Part shown: positions 1 through 9,300 of the stretch, piece by piece
Layout: the number at the start of each line of letters is the position of its first letter
Position numbering within the stretch: position 1 is the first letter of the stretch
Source: a virus
Length of the DNA: 40,488 nt
Reading direction: 5' to 3' (one strand)
IMG/VR virus record: IMGVR_UViG_3300027856_000076
Span: 1 to 40,488 of that record
The notes under the pieces: model-generated
Told to the model about the DNA's origin: nothing
The model's input: only the letters and a program-made list of their open reading frames with translations
Databases searched by the model: none
Made by a program: the position numbers and the translations under genes

Positions 1-134
1 CAGTACATGACTCGTGCGGCTCAGTTACATTCAGGGACGGCTGGTGTTGCGATTAGTAAATGGTCAGACATTGCTAACGCAGGCGCTTTATTTAAAGAGA
101 TTGGCGCCCCTGCTGGTAAAAAGTATGCAGCTAT
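1..134. repeat. Terminal overlap, left copy
   Basis: This stretch recurs at the right end (40356-40488), the only difference being a missing G (base 127 here) in the right copy. It lies inside the coat gene and keeps the coat frame open, so the two ends are the same locus read twice. P22-like phages package headfuls with permuted ends, so an assembly overlap of a circular or permuted genome is more likely than a fixed terminal repeat. Confidence 0.9.
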
Positions 135-894
135 CAACTCTTTTGATGAAACTGTGCTTGCTGACTTGCAAACTCAGTTAGGCGTTAACCCTGAAGTAAA
201 TCAAGCGTGGAATGATGCGGTTATCAAAACTGGCTTTGCTGGTTTAAACCAAGTTATGACTACTAACAACCTTGATGAATATGCTTCTGGTGTACCTGGT
301 ACTGGTATTACGTTAGCGGCTACCCCTGCTGCAACCTACGTAACATATAAAGATAGTTACCAAATGTCTTTATCGTTAACAGGCTTAACTGTAACTACTG
401 GCACACTTAAAGCCGGTCAACAATTATCGTTCCCTGCATCTTCTTTATTGAATATGCGCAATGGTAAGATCGTACGTAAGAGTGGTACTGCTGTTCCATT
501 TACTGCAACTGTATTAGCTGACGTTACTGCTGACGGTTCTGGTAACGCAACTGTATTGGTGTCTGGTGCTGCTATCTTTGAATCTGGCGGAGCATACAAC
601 ACTGTTAACGCTGCATTAACTTCTGGCGACACTGTTACCATTATTGATGGTGCTACTTCGGTAGATAAACGCCCTGCACTTGCATACTGTGAAGGTTTTG
701 TTGGTATGGGTTCGGTTGTTCTTCCTAAGCTACACTCGATTGATTCGAATATCATCAACCATAAAGGCGTTAGTATTCGCGTACATCGCTTCAGTGACGG
801 CTTAGGTAACAAAAACCGTTACCGCTTTGATATCTTACCAACGTTCGCCACTTTCAACCCAAGCTGGGGCATCCAGTTGGAAGGAACAGCATAA
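1..894 (+). CDS. Major coat protein, P22 gp5-like (3' part; begins at 39969)
   Basis: This is the C-terminal 297 codons of the coat gene; the 5' part is at 39969-40355, giving about 426 aa in all (P22 coat is 430 aa). The segment encoded at roughly 400-660 (GQQLSF ... VTIIDG) matches in position and style the inserted I-domain of P22-type coats, a small beta-barrel involved in folding and capsid size. The remainder is the HK97 fold that forms the shell. It follows the scaffold gene directly and is followed by a hairpin terminator, as expected for a very highly expressed gene. In this linear copy the gene looks split only because of where the sequence was cut. Confidence 0.88.
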   Translation, partial: QYMTRAAQLHSGTAGVAISKWSDIANAGALFKEIGAPAGKKYAAINSFDETVLADLQTQLGVNPEVNQAWNDAVIKTGFAGLNQVMTTNNLDEYASGVPGTGITLAATPAATYVTYKDSYQMSLSLTGLTVTTGTLKAGQQLSFPASSLLNMRNGKIVRKSGTAVPFTATVLADVTADGSGNATVLVSGAAIFESGGAYNTVNAALTSGDTVTIIDGATSVDKRPALAYCEGFVGMGSVVLPKLHSIDSNIINHKGVSIRVHRFSDGLGNKNRYRFDILPTFATFNPSWGIQLEGTA

Positions 895-925
895 GTTTAA
901 AAGCTTATCAATTGGTGTTATTATT

Positions 926-952
926 AAGGGACTTTAAACAGTCCCTTTTTTT
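926..952 (+). terminator. Rho-independent terminator after coat gene
   Basis: The hairpin is AAGGGACT / AGTCCCTT with loop TTAAAC, followed by a run of seven T. It lies 30 bases after the coat stop codon and probably lets only part of the transcription continue into the tail genes, which have no obvious promoter of their own here. Confidence 0.85.
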
Positions 953-961
953 GGAGCTAAA

Positions 962-1126
962 ATGCACATAACAATGTTAATTAAAAACAATCAAGACGAG
1001 GTTATACAATGCGTTATTGATGACTCATTTAAATCAGACTTTGAAGCGTTGGGGTTTGTTGATCACGACTCAAAAATAAAGCCTAAGCCTAAAGCAAAAG
1101 TAACCAAGGCCAAAGCCGATGCCTAA
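962..1126 (+). CDS. Small Lys/Ala-tailed protein between coat and gp4
   Basis: A 54-aa ORF preceded by TTGGAG (good ribosome-binding site). Its stop overlaps the next start (ATGCCTAA), typical of translational coupling. The N-terminal half is mixed; the last 17 residues are a basic Lys/Pro/Ala tail (KPKPKAKVTKAKADA). Its position resembles the small head-completion or decoration ORFs that often sit between coat and gp4 in P22-like phages, but no family was recognised. Confidence 0.7.
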   Translation: MHITMLIKNNQDEVIQCVIDDSFKSDFEALGFVDHDSKIKPKPKAKVTKAKADA

Positions 1127-1838
1127 AAAGATTGATTTAGTTAACGGTGCTTACCAGTTGATTAGAATCAGCGGGTTAACGTCGAATGCTGTACCTGAAG
1201 AAATATCCATAGGGGTGCAAGTCTCTGATGATTTAGCGGGCGAGTTATCCACAACGTTAGACACAGGTTATATACAGCCTGTTGAGTATGGCACAAGTGA
1301 TCCGAACGATTATTCAGGATTGACTGCACAAACTGCTGGCCCATTCAAGAAGCTATTAGCTATAGAGCTAGTGGACTTTTTCGGCAAACAAGTGCCGATA
1401 TCTCTCAAGATGAATGCAGATAAAGGCCTTAGGTCGCTAGAGCAATTGCTAGTTAATGTATTGCCATCACAAAACCCTGGTACTCTACCTATTGGCTCTG
1501 GTAACGAGTGGGACTATCGTGGTGATAAATTTTATCCTGAGCCTATTAGTGATGATGATGCAGATTATAAGTATCAAAGTGACGTATTTCAAGTACCTAT
1601 CGATTGGACGCAGTGGCTAGCGGGATTGTATACTTTATCAGCGGTAACTTATGAGTTTGACGATGGTATTGTCCTTACTGATGAGGCTATAACTGATAGT
1701 ATGTCAATTGTAACTGTTAGCTTCTCTACTGCTGGTCAGTTTACCCTGTGCGCTAAAGCCACTAATTCAGATGGCGATGTTAAAAGTGAAAAAGTCATAT
1801 ACAACGTCATAAAATGCAGCAGCAACTACTACCCATAA
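1119..1838 (+). CDS. gp4-like tail accessory protein with C-terminal Ig-like extension
   Basis: 239 aa. Residues 1 to about 140 resemble P22 gp4, which binds the portal after packaging and forms the adaptor ring for gp10; the conserved LPIGSGNEW segment (residues 123-131) and the following FYPEP match the end of P22 gp4. P22 gp4 is about 166 aa; here a further domain (about 155-239) follows, beta-rich and similar in style to the phage surface module that begins VDWT.WL. Order coat-gp4-gp10 is that of P22. The extension could be exposed at the tail neck. The gp4 call is firm; the extension's role is inferred. Confidence 0.8.
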   Translation: MPKKIDLVNGAYQLIRISGLTSNAVPEEISIGVQVSDDLAGELSTTLDTGYIQPVEYGTSDPNDYSGLTAQTAGPFKKLLAIELVDFFGKQVPISLKMNADKGLRSLEQLLVNVLPSQNPGTLPIGSGNEWDYRGDKFYPEPISDDDADYKYQSDVFQVPIDWTQWLAGLYTLSAVTYEFDDGIVLTDEAITDSMSIVTVSFSTAGQFTLCAKATNSDGDVKSEKVIYNVIKCSSNYYP

Positions 1839-1847
1839 GGTTTGATA

Positions 1848-3287
1848 ATGGCTTCAATACCGTTTATTAAAGGCGATAAAGCAGACAACAATACTGATTA
1901 CCGAGACTCATTGCCTGTAAATTATTATGCTGTATTGCGTAATATTTCCGGCGAGCAGGGTTACATGCTTAACTATTACGGGTTATCTACTTTCGCCACA
2001 GGTCAAGGCATTAGTAGAGGCTCTATGTGGGTAGCGCGTACCACCTTTGAGGGGCAGTATAGAGTATCGGGTCAGAATTTAATCAAGATTGAAGATGATG
2101 AAAGCGCAACTATTCTGGGTTATATCGGCGGCACAGGGCAAGCATCATTAACTTACTCGCTTAACAACTTAGCTATCGTTGCTAATGGCAAGCTGTATTA
2201 TTACAATCCAACAGCAGGGTTTAGACAGATTACAGACTCAACTGTTGGTACTCCTATCGATATTGTATGGTCAGACTTTCGGTTTATTCTTACTGATGGC
2301 GAATACTTGTTTCAATCTAAAAGCTTGGATGAAGAAGCATACGAGCCGTTGGATTTTCAAGGGTCGGACTTTCAGCCAGATCAAATATGGGGTGTTGGAC
2401 TTAACGATGACAACGAGCTAATAGCGTTTAACGAATTAACTACCGAATACTTTATTAACACAGGTGTAAATAACACTACCTCAGTCGATCCAGCAACGGC
2501 TAACTTTTCATATTCACGCATACAATTAAAAGCAGTGAAGTCTGGTATTGTAGGCACTCACGCAAAGGCTGAGCATAAAGATGCTTGGTACGTACTATCA
2601 AGACGCGCTAATACTCAATATCAATTTACAATAATTCAACCAGGTTCGTCTGAGTCAATAACCAGTCGTGAGATTGAAAAGGTACTTGCTACTTATACCG
2701 GTGATCAACTAGCTAAAACCGTCATAGAGGTATTCACCAAAGATGGCGTTACGTGGATGATTGCCCACCTACCAAATGAAACACTCGCTTATAATGATAC
2801 TGTCGCTAAGAAGTTCGGAATTGAATTGGCTTGGTCTATATTAAAAACTGACGTACTTGGCGATGCCACTTATCGCGGCAAAGATATGACGTATGATCCG
2901 AGATTCAGCAAGTGGTGTATCGGTGATAAATTAGACGAGAAAATAGGCTTTCTCGATGATTCTGTGTGTACTCATTATGGCGCAATAGTCGAAGGTATGC
3001 TGTATACGCCTGTTATGGATATGGAGGCACTTTCTATTGATCAGCTAAGGGTTGAAACTATCCCAGGCATATCACCAGATAATGACGCCACTGTATTTAT
3101 ATCTCGCTCAGAAGATTTACGAGTTAACGGCATGGAATGGACGGCAGAATACGGCTCTAATCTTGACTACAATAAAAACTTTGAGGTTAGGCGTTTAGGG
3201 TATGTTAGAAATAGCGTATCATTTAGACTAAGAACAGCATCACGGTCAAGGATGGCATTTTGCCGGCTTGATGTGGATGCTTCATAA
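1848..3287 (+). CDS. gp10-like packaged-DNA stabilisation (tail hub) protein
   Basis: 479 aa, close to P22 gp10 (472 aa). Family-like segments include YRDSLPVNYYA near the N terminus, IWGVGLNDDNELIAF, EIEKVLATYTGDQLA, DVLGDATYRGKDM and the C-terminal RRLGYVRNSVSFRLR. gp10 closes the portal channel below gp4 and holds the packaged DNA. ATG at 1848 is chosen because AAGG lies 7 bases upstream; a TTG two codons earlier has no site. The next gene starts on the stop codon (TAATGG), so the tail genes are coupled. Confidence 0.9.
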   Translation: MASIPFIKGDKADNNTDYRDSLPVNYYAVLRNISGEQGYMLNYYGLSTFATGQGISRGSMWVARTTFEGQYRVSGQNLIKIEDDESATILGYIGGTGQASLTYSLNNLAIVANGKLYYYNPTAGFRQITDSTVGTPIDIVWSDFRFILTDGEYLFQSKSLDEEAYEPLDFQGSDFQPDQIWGVGLNDDNELIAFNELTTEYFINTGVNNTTSVDPATANFSYSRIQLKAVKSGIVGTHAKAEHKDAWYVLSRRANTQYQFTIIQPGSSESITSREIEKVLATYTGDQLAKTVIEVFTKDGVTWMIAHLPNETLAYNDTVAKKFGIELAWSILKTDVLGDATYRGKDMTYDPRFSKWCIGDKLDEKIGFLDDSVCTHYGAIVEGMLYTPVMDMEALSIDQLRVETIPGISPDNDATVFISRSEDLRVNGMEWTAEYGSNLDYNKNFEVRRLGYVRNSVSFRLRTASRSRMAFCRLDVDAS

Positions 3288-3622
3288 TGGCTGACCCTAG
3301 ACGAATAGCAACAAGGCGAGCGGTATTAAGTTATAGCCAGTTAAAAAAAATGAACCCTCAGTGGGATCCATTGATGATTAATGATTACCAAGGGATATTA
3401 CCTGATTTTGCCTTTATCTCTGATGAGATAGATGACTTAGAGGTCGTTGTTATTGAAAACAGTAGTGATATTGTTGAACTGCAAGACTCTCATTACCCTA
3501 GTCTTTCAGCTCAAATGCAACAGATACAAAAACAATTAAACGGATTGCCTGAGTTCACAATTGATACGACTGGCTTTACAACTGATTTAAGCTTCATAAC
3601 AACTGATAAGGTTATAGCGTAA
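3287..3622 (+). CDS. Possible tail-needle-type protein (gp26 position)
   Basis: 111 aa, beginning MADP and containing a central segment with heptad spacing (about residues 43-90: DEIDDLEVVVIENSSDIVEL then LSAQMQQIQKQL), suggesting a trimeric coiled coil. It sits directly after gp10, where P22 encodes the tail needle gp26 (233 aa). It is much shorter than gp26, so the call rests on position and coiled-coil character. The next ORF may supply the distal knob. Confidence 0.4.
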   Translation: MADPRRIATRRAVLSYSQLKKMNPQWDPLMINDYQGILPDFAFISDEIDDLEVVVIENSSDIVELQDSHYPSLSAQMQQIQKQLNGLPEFTIDTTGFTTDLSFITTDKVIA

Positions 3623-4884
3623 TGGCTCAACAAAATATAATTATAGGCACTCAAGACGCCAAAGCAGGCGATACTTTATTTTCTGCTTTCACGAAAACAG
3701 AAGCTAACTTCACTGATCTGTACGATAATTTAGGCTCAAACAATACGGTATACATACGCGCCGAAGCTGACTTACCAAACAAAACCGCTACAACATGGGT
3801 TATGAACCCTGACGTACCTTACAAATTAGCTAGCTCTTTCACCACTAGTTTGCAAGCAATTCCTGCGGCAGGGGCAAGCCTTAGAGGGGATAACTTAGGA
3901 AGCCACATTCTTTCATTTTCTGGCTCAGGGTCAATGTTTAAAGGTACTGACGTTGACTTTTATATTAATAATATAACTATTGACCCTGGTATTGCAAATA
4001 CAGGGTTTGAGTTTAACGATACGGCTGGCGGGGTGCGTAGGTTTATATCTGAAAACGTACAGGTATTAAACTGTGCTGTATGGGGTAAGTTCACAGATAT
4101 GCTTCTGTCTCAGGTGTCAAATTGTAGCGGTGAGAACGCTGCGCAAGGTGTTCAGTTCTTCGGTACTTCGGGGGTTGTATGGTCTATAGATAGGCTTGCC
4201 CTTACATCATCAAGTGCAACATTTAAAGCTATCGATATGGGTACGGCTACAGCGCCAGTGATCGAGCTGGATGATTTATTTGTAAATGCTCCGGCTGGGG
4301 CTTTTGGCTTATCAGGGCTTGCCAACAGTGGTAACGTTCCCGTAGGGCGAAGGGGAAGAGTTTCGGGTTGTGAATTCATAGGTGGCATGACTGACTTGCA
4401 AAACCTAGTTGTTAACGATGACGTCAGATGGTTTTTTAATGACAATTCCCCCACTGCTGATACTTTCCCTGACTCGCTTATATCATTCAGGGGCAACGCT
4501 ACAGAGACGATTATAGGCGTAGTTAATACGCCTGTTTTGGTTGCTGGCACATGGATTGATCAAGGCTCCTCTTTATTCTCAACAACATCGGCGGGACGTG
4601 TCACCTCACTGTCAGAAAGACCGTTAAAGGCTCCTGTCACAATATCGGCAGGCTTAATATCTAGTGGTGGTGGTGGTATCGCTGTTACGGTATACCTTGC
4701 TAAAAACGGGGTAGTTGATGTGGCTAGTGGTATTGACATTTCAATAAGTGGCTCACTTGCTGAAACGTTAACAATACCCTGGCAAATTACCTTTGCTGAA
4801 AATGATTATGTGGAAGTATTTGTTGAGAATAACTCTAACACTACTAATATTATTGTTGACCACGCAATACTAAGGGTTCTGTAA
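3622..4884 (+). CDS. Tail fibre/spike-like protein
   Basis: 420 aa. The first 35 residues (IIGTQDAKAGDTLFSAFTKT then EANFTDLYD) match the short N-terminal module of many tail fibres (GT..DGTGD.LR.AF.K.N.NF.ELY). Residues about 80-300 are Ser/Gly/Asn-rich with the short turns of a beta-helix. The last ~90 residues (from AGRVTSLSERP) look like a beta jelly-roll tip. No catalytic motif was recognised. It is coupled to both neighbours by TAATG overlaps. Likely a receptor-contacting part of the tail, perhaps the needle knob. Confidence 0.6.
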   Translation: MAQQNIIIGTQDAKAGDTLFSAFTKTEANFTDLYDNLGSNNTVYIRAEADLPNKTATTWVMNPDVPYKLASSFTTSLQAIPAAGASLRGDNLGSHILSFSGSGSMFKGTDVDFYINNITIDPGIANTGFEFNDTAGGVRRFISENVQVLNCAVWGKFTDMLLSQVSNCSGENAAQGVQFFGTSGVVWSIDRLALTSSSATFKAIDMGTATAPVIELDDLFVNAPAGAFGLSGLANSGNVPVGRRGRVSGCEFIGGMTDLQNLVVNDDVRWFFNDNSPTADTFPDSLISFRGNATETIIGVVNTPVLVAGTWIDQGSSLFSTTSAGRVTSLSERPLKAPVTISAGLISSGGGGIAVTVYLAKNGVVDVASGIDISISGSLAETLTIPWQITFAENDYVEVFVENNSNTTNIIVDHAILRVL

Positions 4885-5210
4885 TGGCAACCAAACAGAT
4901 AGTTGACAACTTTAAAAACACCATTGTAGATACGGTGCAAGTTGCGTTTACTGCCACAGCGCCCGTAGTTATAGAGGCATTCACGGCAGTCAACAACTCC
5001 ACAGTTAACGCTAGTTATAAAGCCTACATTGTATCAGCTTCAGGAGTTGAGCAGCCGCAAGTACCGCTTACGGTGATTGTATGGGGTGATAATGATTTTG
5101 GTCAAGGGCTGGCCAATCAAGTTATCCCTGCTGGCGGATATTTAAAGGTAGAATCATCAGCTTTAGACTCTATATACTTTACTGTTTCTGGTAGGGAAGT
5201 TACGGGTTAA
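4884..5210 (+). CDS. Small beta-rich tail-associated protein
   Basis: 108 aa, starting on the stop codon of the fibre gene. The sequence is Val/Ala/Thr-rich and beta-type (FTATAPVVIEAFTAVNNSTV, then a pro-rich turn and a closing VIPAGGYLKVESSALDSIYF). Similar small beta-sandwich proteins accompany fibre genes in other phages; no specific family was recognised. The 41-base gap to the next gene carries GAGGGCGG as a ribosome-binding site. Confidence 0.6.
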   Translation: MATKQIVDNFKNTIVDTVQVAFTATAPVVIEAFTAVNNSTVNASYKAYIVSASGVEQPQVPLTVIVWGDNDFGQGLANQVIPAGGYLKVESSALDSIYFTVSGREVTG

Positions 5211-5251
5211 GTTACGTGATATAATAAACAAAACAAAACGAGGGCGGTACA

Positions 5252-6070
5252 ATGGGACTTTTTGACTTTACCAAGAAATTCAGAACAGGGCGAACAGCGG
5301 CAGGAAAGGCGGGTGATGCAGCGGCGGCACAAGCTAAAGAGTTGGGTGCTCAAACACTAGCCGAGCAACAAGCTTTAAAAACTCAGATAGGCGGTATATA
5401 CCAGCCTGTTATGGACGCCGGAGGTGCTGCCTTTAATGATTTGTCTGGTTATTATGCGGGTGATCAACAGCCTATATTAAATCAAGCTATGGACTCGCCG
5501 TTTATGAGCCAATTAGTTAATCAAGGTGAACAGGCAATTGCTAGAAACGCACAGGCAACAGGTGGTTTTAGGTCTGGTTCGACTCAAGAGAACTTAGCGG
5601 TTAATAGTCAAAATGTATTGATGAGCCTTGTTAATCAAGTGTTACAAGGTAAGCAAGGAATCGCTAACGCTGGCATGGGTGCCACTGGTGCGTATTCTGA
5701 TGCACTTCAAAATATACAAGCGGGTGTTGGTGCCACTCGCGGTCAAATTGCCAACGTTGACATAGCTAATGCGGCACAGAAGTCAAACCAAGCAGCAGGT
5801 ATGACGGGGTTATATGGCAGTGTTTTAGGTGGCGCTGCTTCTGGTGGTACGACTGCATTGATGAGTGATGCCAGGCTTAAAAAGAATGTAGTCAAGGTTG
5901 ATGAAAAGCACGATCTCCCTTGGTATACGTGGGATTGGAATTCAAAGGCCGAAGAACTAGGCTTAACTGGTAGTGATGAAGGTCATATCGCACAAGAGGT
6001 TCAAGTTGCTAGACCTGAGCTTGTTGTGGAAAGAAACGGCTACTTAGCAATTAATTACGGAGGCTTTTAA
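5252..6070 (+). CDS. DNA transfer/ejection protein (gp7-like) with C-terminal S74-like domain
   Basis: 272 aa. Residues 12-200 are Ala/Gln/Gly-rich and largely helical, as in internal virion proteins that leave with the DNA. Residues 205-272 (SDARLKKN ... GHIAQEVQ ... GYLAINYGGF) match the start of the Peptidase_S74 intramolecular chaperone domain, best known from the ends of endosialidases and tail fibres. The protein stops right after the NYGGF core, so the usual trailing helices are absent. It occupies the gp7 position as first of three ejection genes; P22 gp7 is 229 aa and has no such domain. Confidence 0.7.
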   Translation: MGLFDFTKKFRTGRTAAGKAGDAAAAQAKELGAQTLAEQQALKTQIGGIYQPVMDAGGAAFNDLSGYYAGDQQPILNQAMDSPFMSQLVNQGEQAIARNAQATGGFRSGSTQENLAVNSQNVLMSLVNQVLQGKQGIANAGMGATGAYSDALQNIQAGVGATRGQIANVDIANAAQKSNQAAGMTGLYGSVLGGAASGGTTALMSDARLKKNVVKVDEKHDLPWYTWDWNSKAEELGLTGSDEGHIAQEVQVARPELVVERNGYLAINYGGF

Positions 6071-6071
6071 A

Positions 6072-7385
6072 ATGGCAGGTTTTCAAGTTGATATGTCACC
6101 ACTGGTGAACAGTTCTATAAATATGGGTAATACTTACCGGGGTATTGGGCAGCAATTAGGCGGTTCGATTCAAAACGCCGGTAATATGTACGCGCAAAAG
6201 CAACAGCAAGAGCAACAGTTATTGCAGCAGCAAAACACACAGGATGAGCTTAACAGGGTTAAATCAGCAGCTATGGGCGGCAATGAGCAAGCGTTTGAAT
6301 TGCTAATGACAAACTACCCTGGCGAGGTTCAAGGGGTGGCTGAATATTTACAGCAGAAGATGACGCACAAGCAAGAGCAAAACCAATACGATCAACAGAA
6401 CACCGAATTCAATCAATCACAAACTGTATTTAACCAAGAGCAGGCCGAGAGGCAGGAAGGTATAGATGCTGAAGCAAAGAAAGCAGCCAACCAAGCGACA
6501 GTTAAAAAACTCCATGATGTTAAGTTACTACCAGCAGATAAACAGGATGCCGCACTAAATGAGATTATAGGGAACGAAACTGATGATTTTGGCCCAGAAG
6601 AACTCGCCATGTACAAAGCTGATCCTGATGAGATACTTAATCGTGCAACTGTCGAGTATTACGGTGAGGATTTGGCAAAGTCTATGTTTGGCATCGGTGG
6701 TGATGCGATAAAGCAACAAGAGCTTGATATCAAGCAAGAGGCTAACGACATAAGGCGGTTAGAAAACAAGGAGCGCGCATTAGATAGGCAGTTAGCAAGA
6801 GAGACTAACGAGCTAAAAAGGCAGCAACTAGAAGACAAGATAGTTGACACAAAGACTAAAAAAGAATCCAAGATCAATGACGTAAAAGTTGAGGGGGAAA
6901 GGGCGATTGTTGATATAGATGACGCGACAAGTGTGGCTAGCGCAATTCTTGCGCATCCAGGGCTGGATGCGTCCGTGGGTGGGACTTCATTATTTCCAAC
7001 TATACCAGGTAGTGATGCGTCTAACTTCGAGTCAAAGTTAGAGCAGTTTAAATCAAAACAGTTCCTAACAAACATACAAAAAATGAAAGGGATGGGGTCA
7101 TTATCCGAGGCTGAAGGGAAGAAAATAGCAGCGGCAGCAGGTGCTTTAGATCTAAATATGTCAGAGGATGCGTTTAGGGCTGAAATGCAGGTGATAATAG
7201 ACGGACTCAAGAAGGCGAAAACCTTTATAAATAAAAAATACGGCAACACAGGGAGTTCAAGCACCAACAAAGCAGAAGGTGCGAGCAATCCGGCGCCACA
7301 AGCGGCACTACAAATGCTACAACAAAATCCAGCAATGCGTGAGCAATTCAAAGCCAAATACGGCTATTTACCAGAGGGCATGTAA
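6072..7385 (+). CDS. DNA ejection protein, gp20-like
   Basis: 437 aa, second of three genes in the P22 order gp7-gp20-gp16 (P22 gp20 is 471 aa). The N-terminal quarter is extremely Gln-rich (residues 40-70 and 95-130). Residues about 215-275 are a charged coiled coil (KQQELDIKQEANDIRRLENK onward). A conserved-looking helical region ends with a pattern typical of these proteins (LPEGM at the C terminus). It probably travels in the capsid and enters the cell with the DNA. The next start overlaps its stop (GTAATGG). Confidence 0.65.
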   Translation: MAGFQVDMSPLVNSSINMGNTYRGIGQQLGGSIQNAGNMYAQKQQQEQQLLQQQNTQDELNRVKSAAMGGNEQAFELLMTNYPGEVQGVAEYLQQKMTHKQEQNQYDQQNTEFNQSQTVFNQEQAERQEGIDAEAKKAANQATVKKLHDVKLLPADKQDAALNEIIGNETDDFGPEELAMYKADPDEILNRATVEYYGEDLAKSMFGIGGDAIKQQELDIKQEANDIRRLENKERALDRQLARETNELKRQQLEDKIVDTKTKKESKINDVKVEGERAIVDIDDATSVASAILAHPGLDASVGGTSLFPTIPGSDASNFESKLEQFKSKQFLTNIQKMKGMGSLSEAEGKKIAAAAGALDLNMSEDAFRAEMQVIIDGLKKAKTFINKKYGNTGSSSTNKAEGASNPAPQAALQMLQQNPAMREQFKAKYGYLPEGM

Positions 7386-9151
7386 TGGATAATCCTTTTG
7401 ACCAGTTTGATAGTGTGTCTCAACCGAATGCGTTTGATCAATTCGACGCAGTATCACAAGCGCCGCAACAATTTAACAATGAGGATGTACCGCGATCTGA
7501 GGGTGTGGCATTCCCGCAAGACCCTAATCAACCAATTAAACCCGAAAGAACATGGGGTGAAGTTGCCGAGGGCGTGGGAGAAACTGCGTTAACTTTAGGT
7601 ACTGGCGCAACTACTGGCGCTTTAGGTTTTTTAGGTGGCTCAATCGAGGCCGCAATAGGTAAATTAACGGGCGGATTAACTGAAGAGGAAGCAATCAAGT
7701 TAATTCAAGAGCGCTCTGGTGGGTTAACTAACATGCCAGAAAGTGAGGCGGGGCAAGAGTATGTAAAAACTATCGGTGACACTTTGGGCGTGTTACCTCC
7801 TGTGCTTGGTGCTGGCCCTGCTGCTGGACTTAACGCTCTAAGATACAGACCAGAAACACCAACAATAAGAAGAAACTCACCGGCTTCTAATTCTGTAGGT
7901 GCAGCACAAACAGATTTAAGTGTAGCTAGGGGATCGCAAGCGCAAGGATTACCCGTACCAATAGCATTAACTAAAGGACAAAAAACACAAGATTTACCTA
8001 CGCAAAGGTTTGAAAGGGAAACGGCTAAAACTGAATTAGGTGGTGATTTAAGGGCGCGTTATGTTGAGCAAAACGAACAGGTTTTACAAAATATTGATGC
8101 GTTTATAGATGAAACCGGAACTAAACTACCTGACCAACAAAGCGCAGCGCAAACAGGGACAGCCGTTGATTTGGCCTTAAGAAATAGAGCGGCAAAGGAT
8201 AAAACAAAAATACGTAACGCTTACAAAATTGCTGAAAACTCAAAAGAGGCTAACGAGCTTGTTGATATATCCAACGTGGCCAAATACCTTGACGAGAATA
8301 GCTCAGGCATGAGTACAGCGCCTATTATGAAAGTGATAGAGTCTGAATCAATAAAACAAGGCTATGGCTCTGGTTCTATTGCCGATGGTACTTTCAATAT
8401 CGGTGATATGACGCTTAAACAGTCTGAAGGGTTGCGGAAGGTGATCAACAAATTCACTAAGGGCGATGACGCTAACGATATTCGCGTAGCTTCAGAAGTC
8501 AAGGGTATCATTGACGAGGCCACAAAAGACTCAGGAGGCGCAACTTACAAAAGAGCTAGAGGCTTAAGGTCTGATTACGCTAAGAAATATGAAAGGGTTG
8601 AGATAATCAAAAACCTTTTAGGTAAAAAAAGAGGGAGTGACGACAGGAAAATAGCGCTAGAACAAGTAAAAAATAAAATCGTTGATACAGGTACGGTTGC
8701 AGATTTAAAGCAGGTTAAGCGGCTACTTACTTCAGCAGGTGAAGAGGGTAAGCAGGCGTTTAGGGAAATACAAGCGCAAACCATAAAAGACTTCCGTGAA
8801 AGTATAACTAGCAACGTTGGCAGAGACCCGAATGGAAACCCTTTGGTATCAGCCGCTAAACTTGACAGGGCTATAAAGGCACTAGACCAGAACGGAAAGC
8901 TAGATATATTATTTACTAGCGACGGGGCCGATCAACTAAGGTTCTTAAATGATGTAGCTAAAGATGTATTTGTATCACAGCCTGGCGCAGTGAATTACAG
9001 CAATACATCAACCGCTATAGTTGCCGCGCTTGATTTGATGGGATCAGCATTTGCTGGTGTTCCATTGCCTTTAGCTATTGCAGTTAAAAAAGGCGGTTCA
9101 ATGATGAAAGAAAGAAAGACCAAGAAGCTTATAAAAGAGTCCCTTGATTAA
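7385..9151 (+). CDS. DNA ejection protein, gp16-like
   Basis: 588 aa (P22 gp16 is 609 aa). It opens with a duplicated short motif, NPFDQFDSVSQ then NAFDQFDAVSQ, also seen in other large ejection proteins, followed by a Gly/Ala-rich potentially membrane-active stretch (about 70-90, TLGTGATTGALGFLGG). The middle is helical and charged. Near the C terminus (about 548-570) is a second hydrophobic segment. By analogy with gp16 it would help carry the genome across the envelope. Third gene of the ejection trio. Confidence 0.7.
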   Translation: MDNPFDQFDSVSQPNAFDQFDAVSQAPQQFNNEDVPRSEGVAFPQDPNQPIKPERTWGEVAEGVGETALTLGTGATTGALGFLGGSIEAAIGKLTGGLTEEEAIKLIQERSGGLTNMPESEAGQEYVKTIGDTLGVLPPVLGAGPAAGLNALRYRPETPTIRRNSPASNSVGAAQTDLSVARGSQAQGLPVPIALTKGQKTQDLPTQRFERETAKTELGGDLRARYVEQNEQVLQNIDAFIDETGTKLPDQQSAAQTGTAVDLALRNRAAKDKTKIRNAYKIAENSKEANELVDISNVAKYLDENSSGMSTAPIMKVIESESIKQGYGSGSIADGTFNIGDMTLKQSEGLRKVINKFTKGDDANDIRVASEVKGIIDEATKDSGGATYKRARGLRSDYAKKYERVEIIKNLLGKKRGSDDRKIALEQVKNKIVDTGTVADLKQVKRLLTSAGEEGKQAFREIQAQTIKDFRESITSNVGRDPNGNPLVSAAKLDRAIKALDQNGKLDILFTSDGADQLRFLNDVAKDVFVSQPGAVNYSNTSTAIVAALDLMGSAFAGVPLPLAIAVKKGGSMMKERKTKKLIKESLD

Positions 9152-9300
9152 TCGAAGCAGAATTTACAAATAAAAACCAGCAGTGCGAACGTCATTAGTT
9201 CAAGCATAAAAACCCTTAATTAAAATAGTATAAACAGAGTTTAGCAAAAAAAACCGTTAAATAAACCAAACCACCGTAAACTAAATAAATAGGTGATAAA

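Noticed and set aside
1-134. A true direct terminal repeat of the virion DNA
   Set aside because: It is within the coat gene, short, and P22-like headful packaging gives permuted ends; overlap of a circular assembly explains it better.
6659-7357. Long leftward open frame (232 codons) opposite the gp20-like gene
   Set aside because: It is Ser/Cys/Leu-rich, has no ribosome-binding site and mirrors the codon pattern of the real rightward gene; the same applies to leftward frames at 417-812, 4152-4550, 10023-10460 and 10611-10991.
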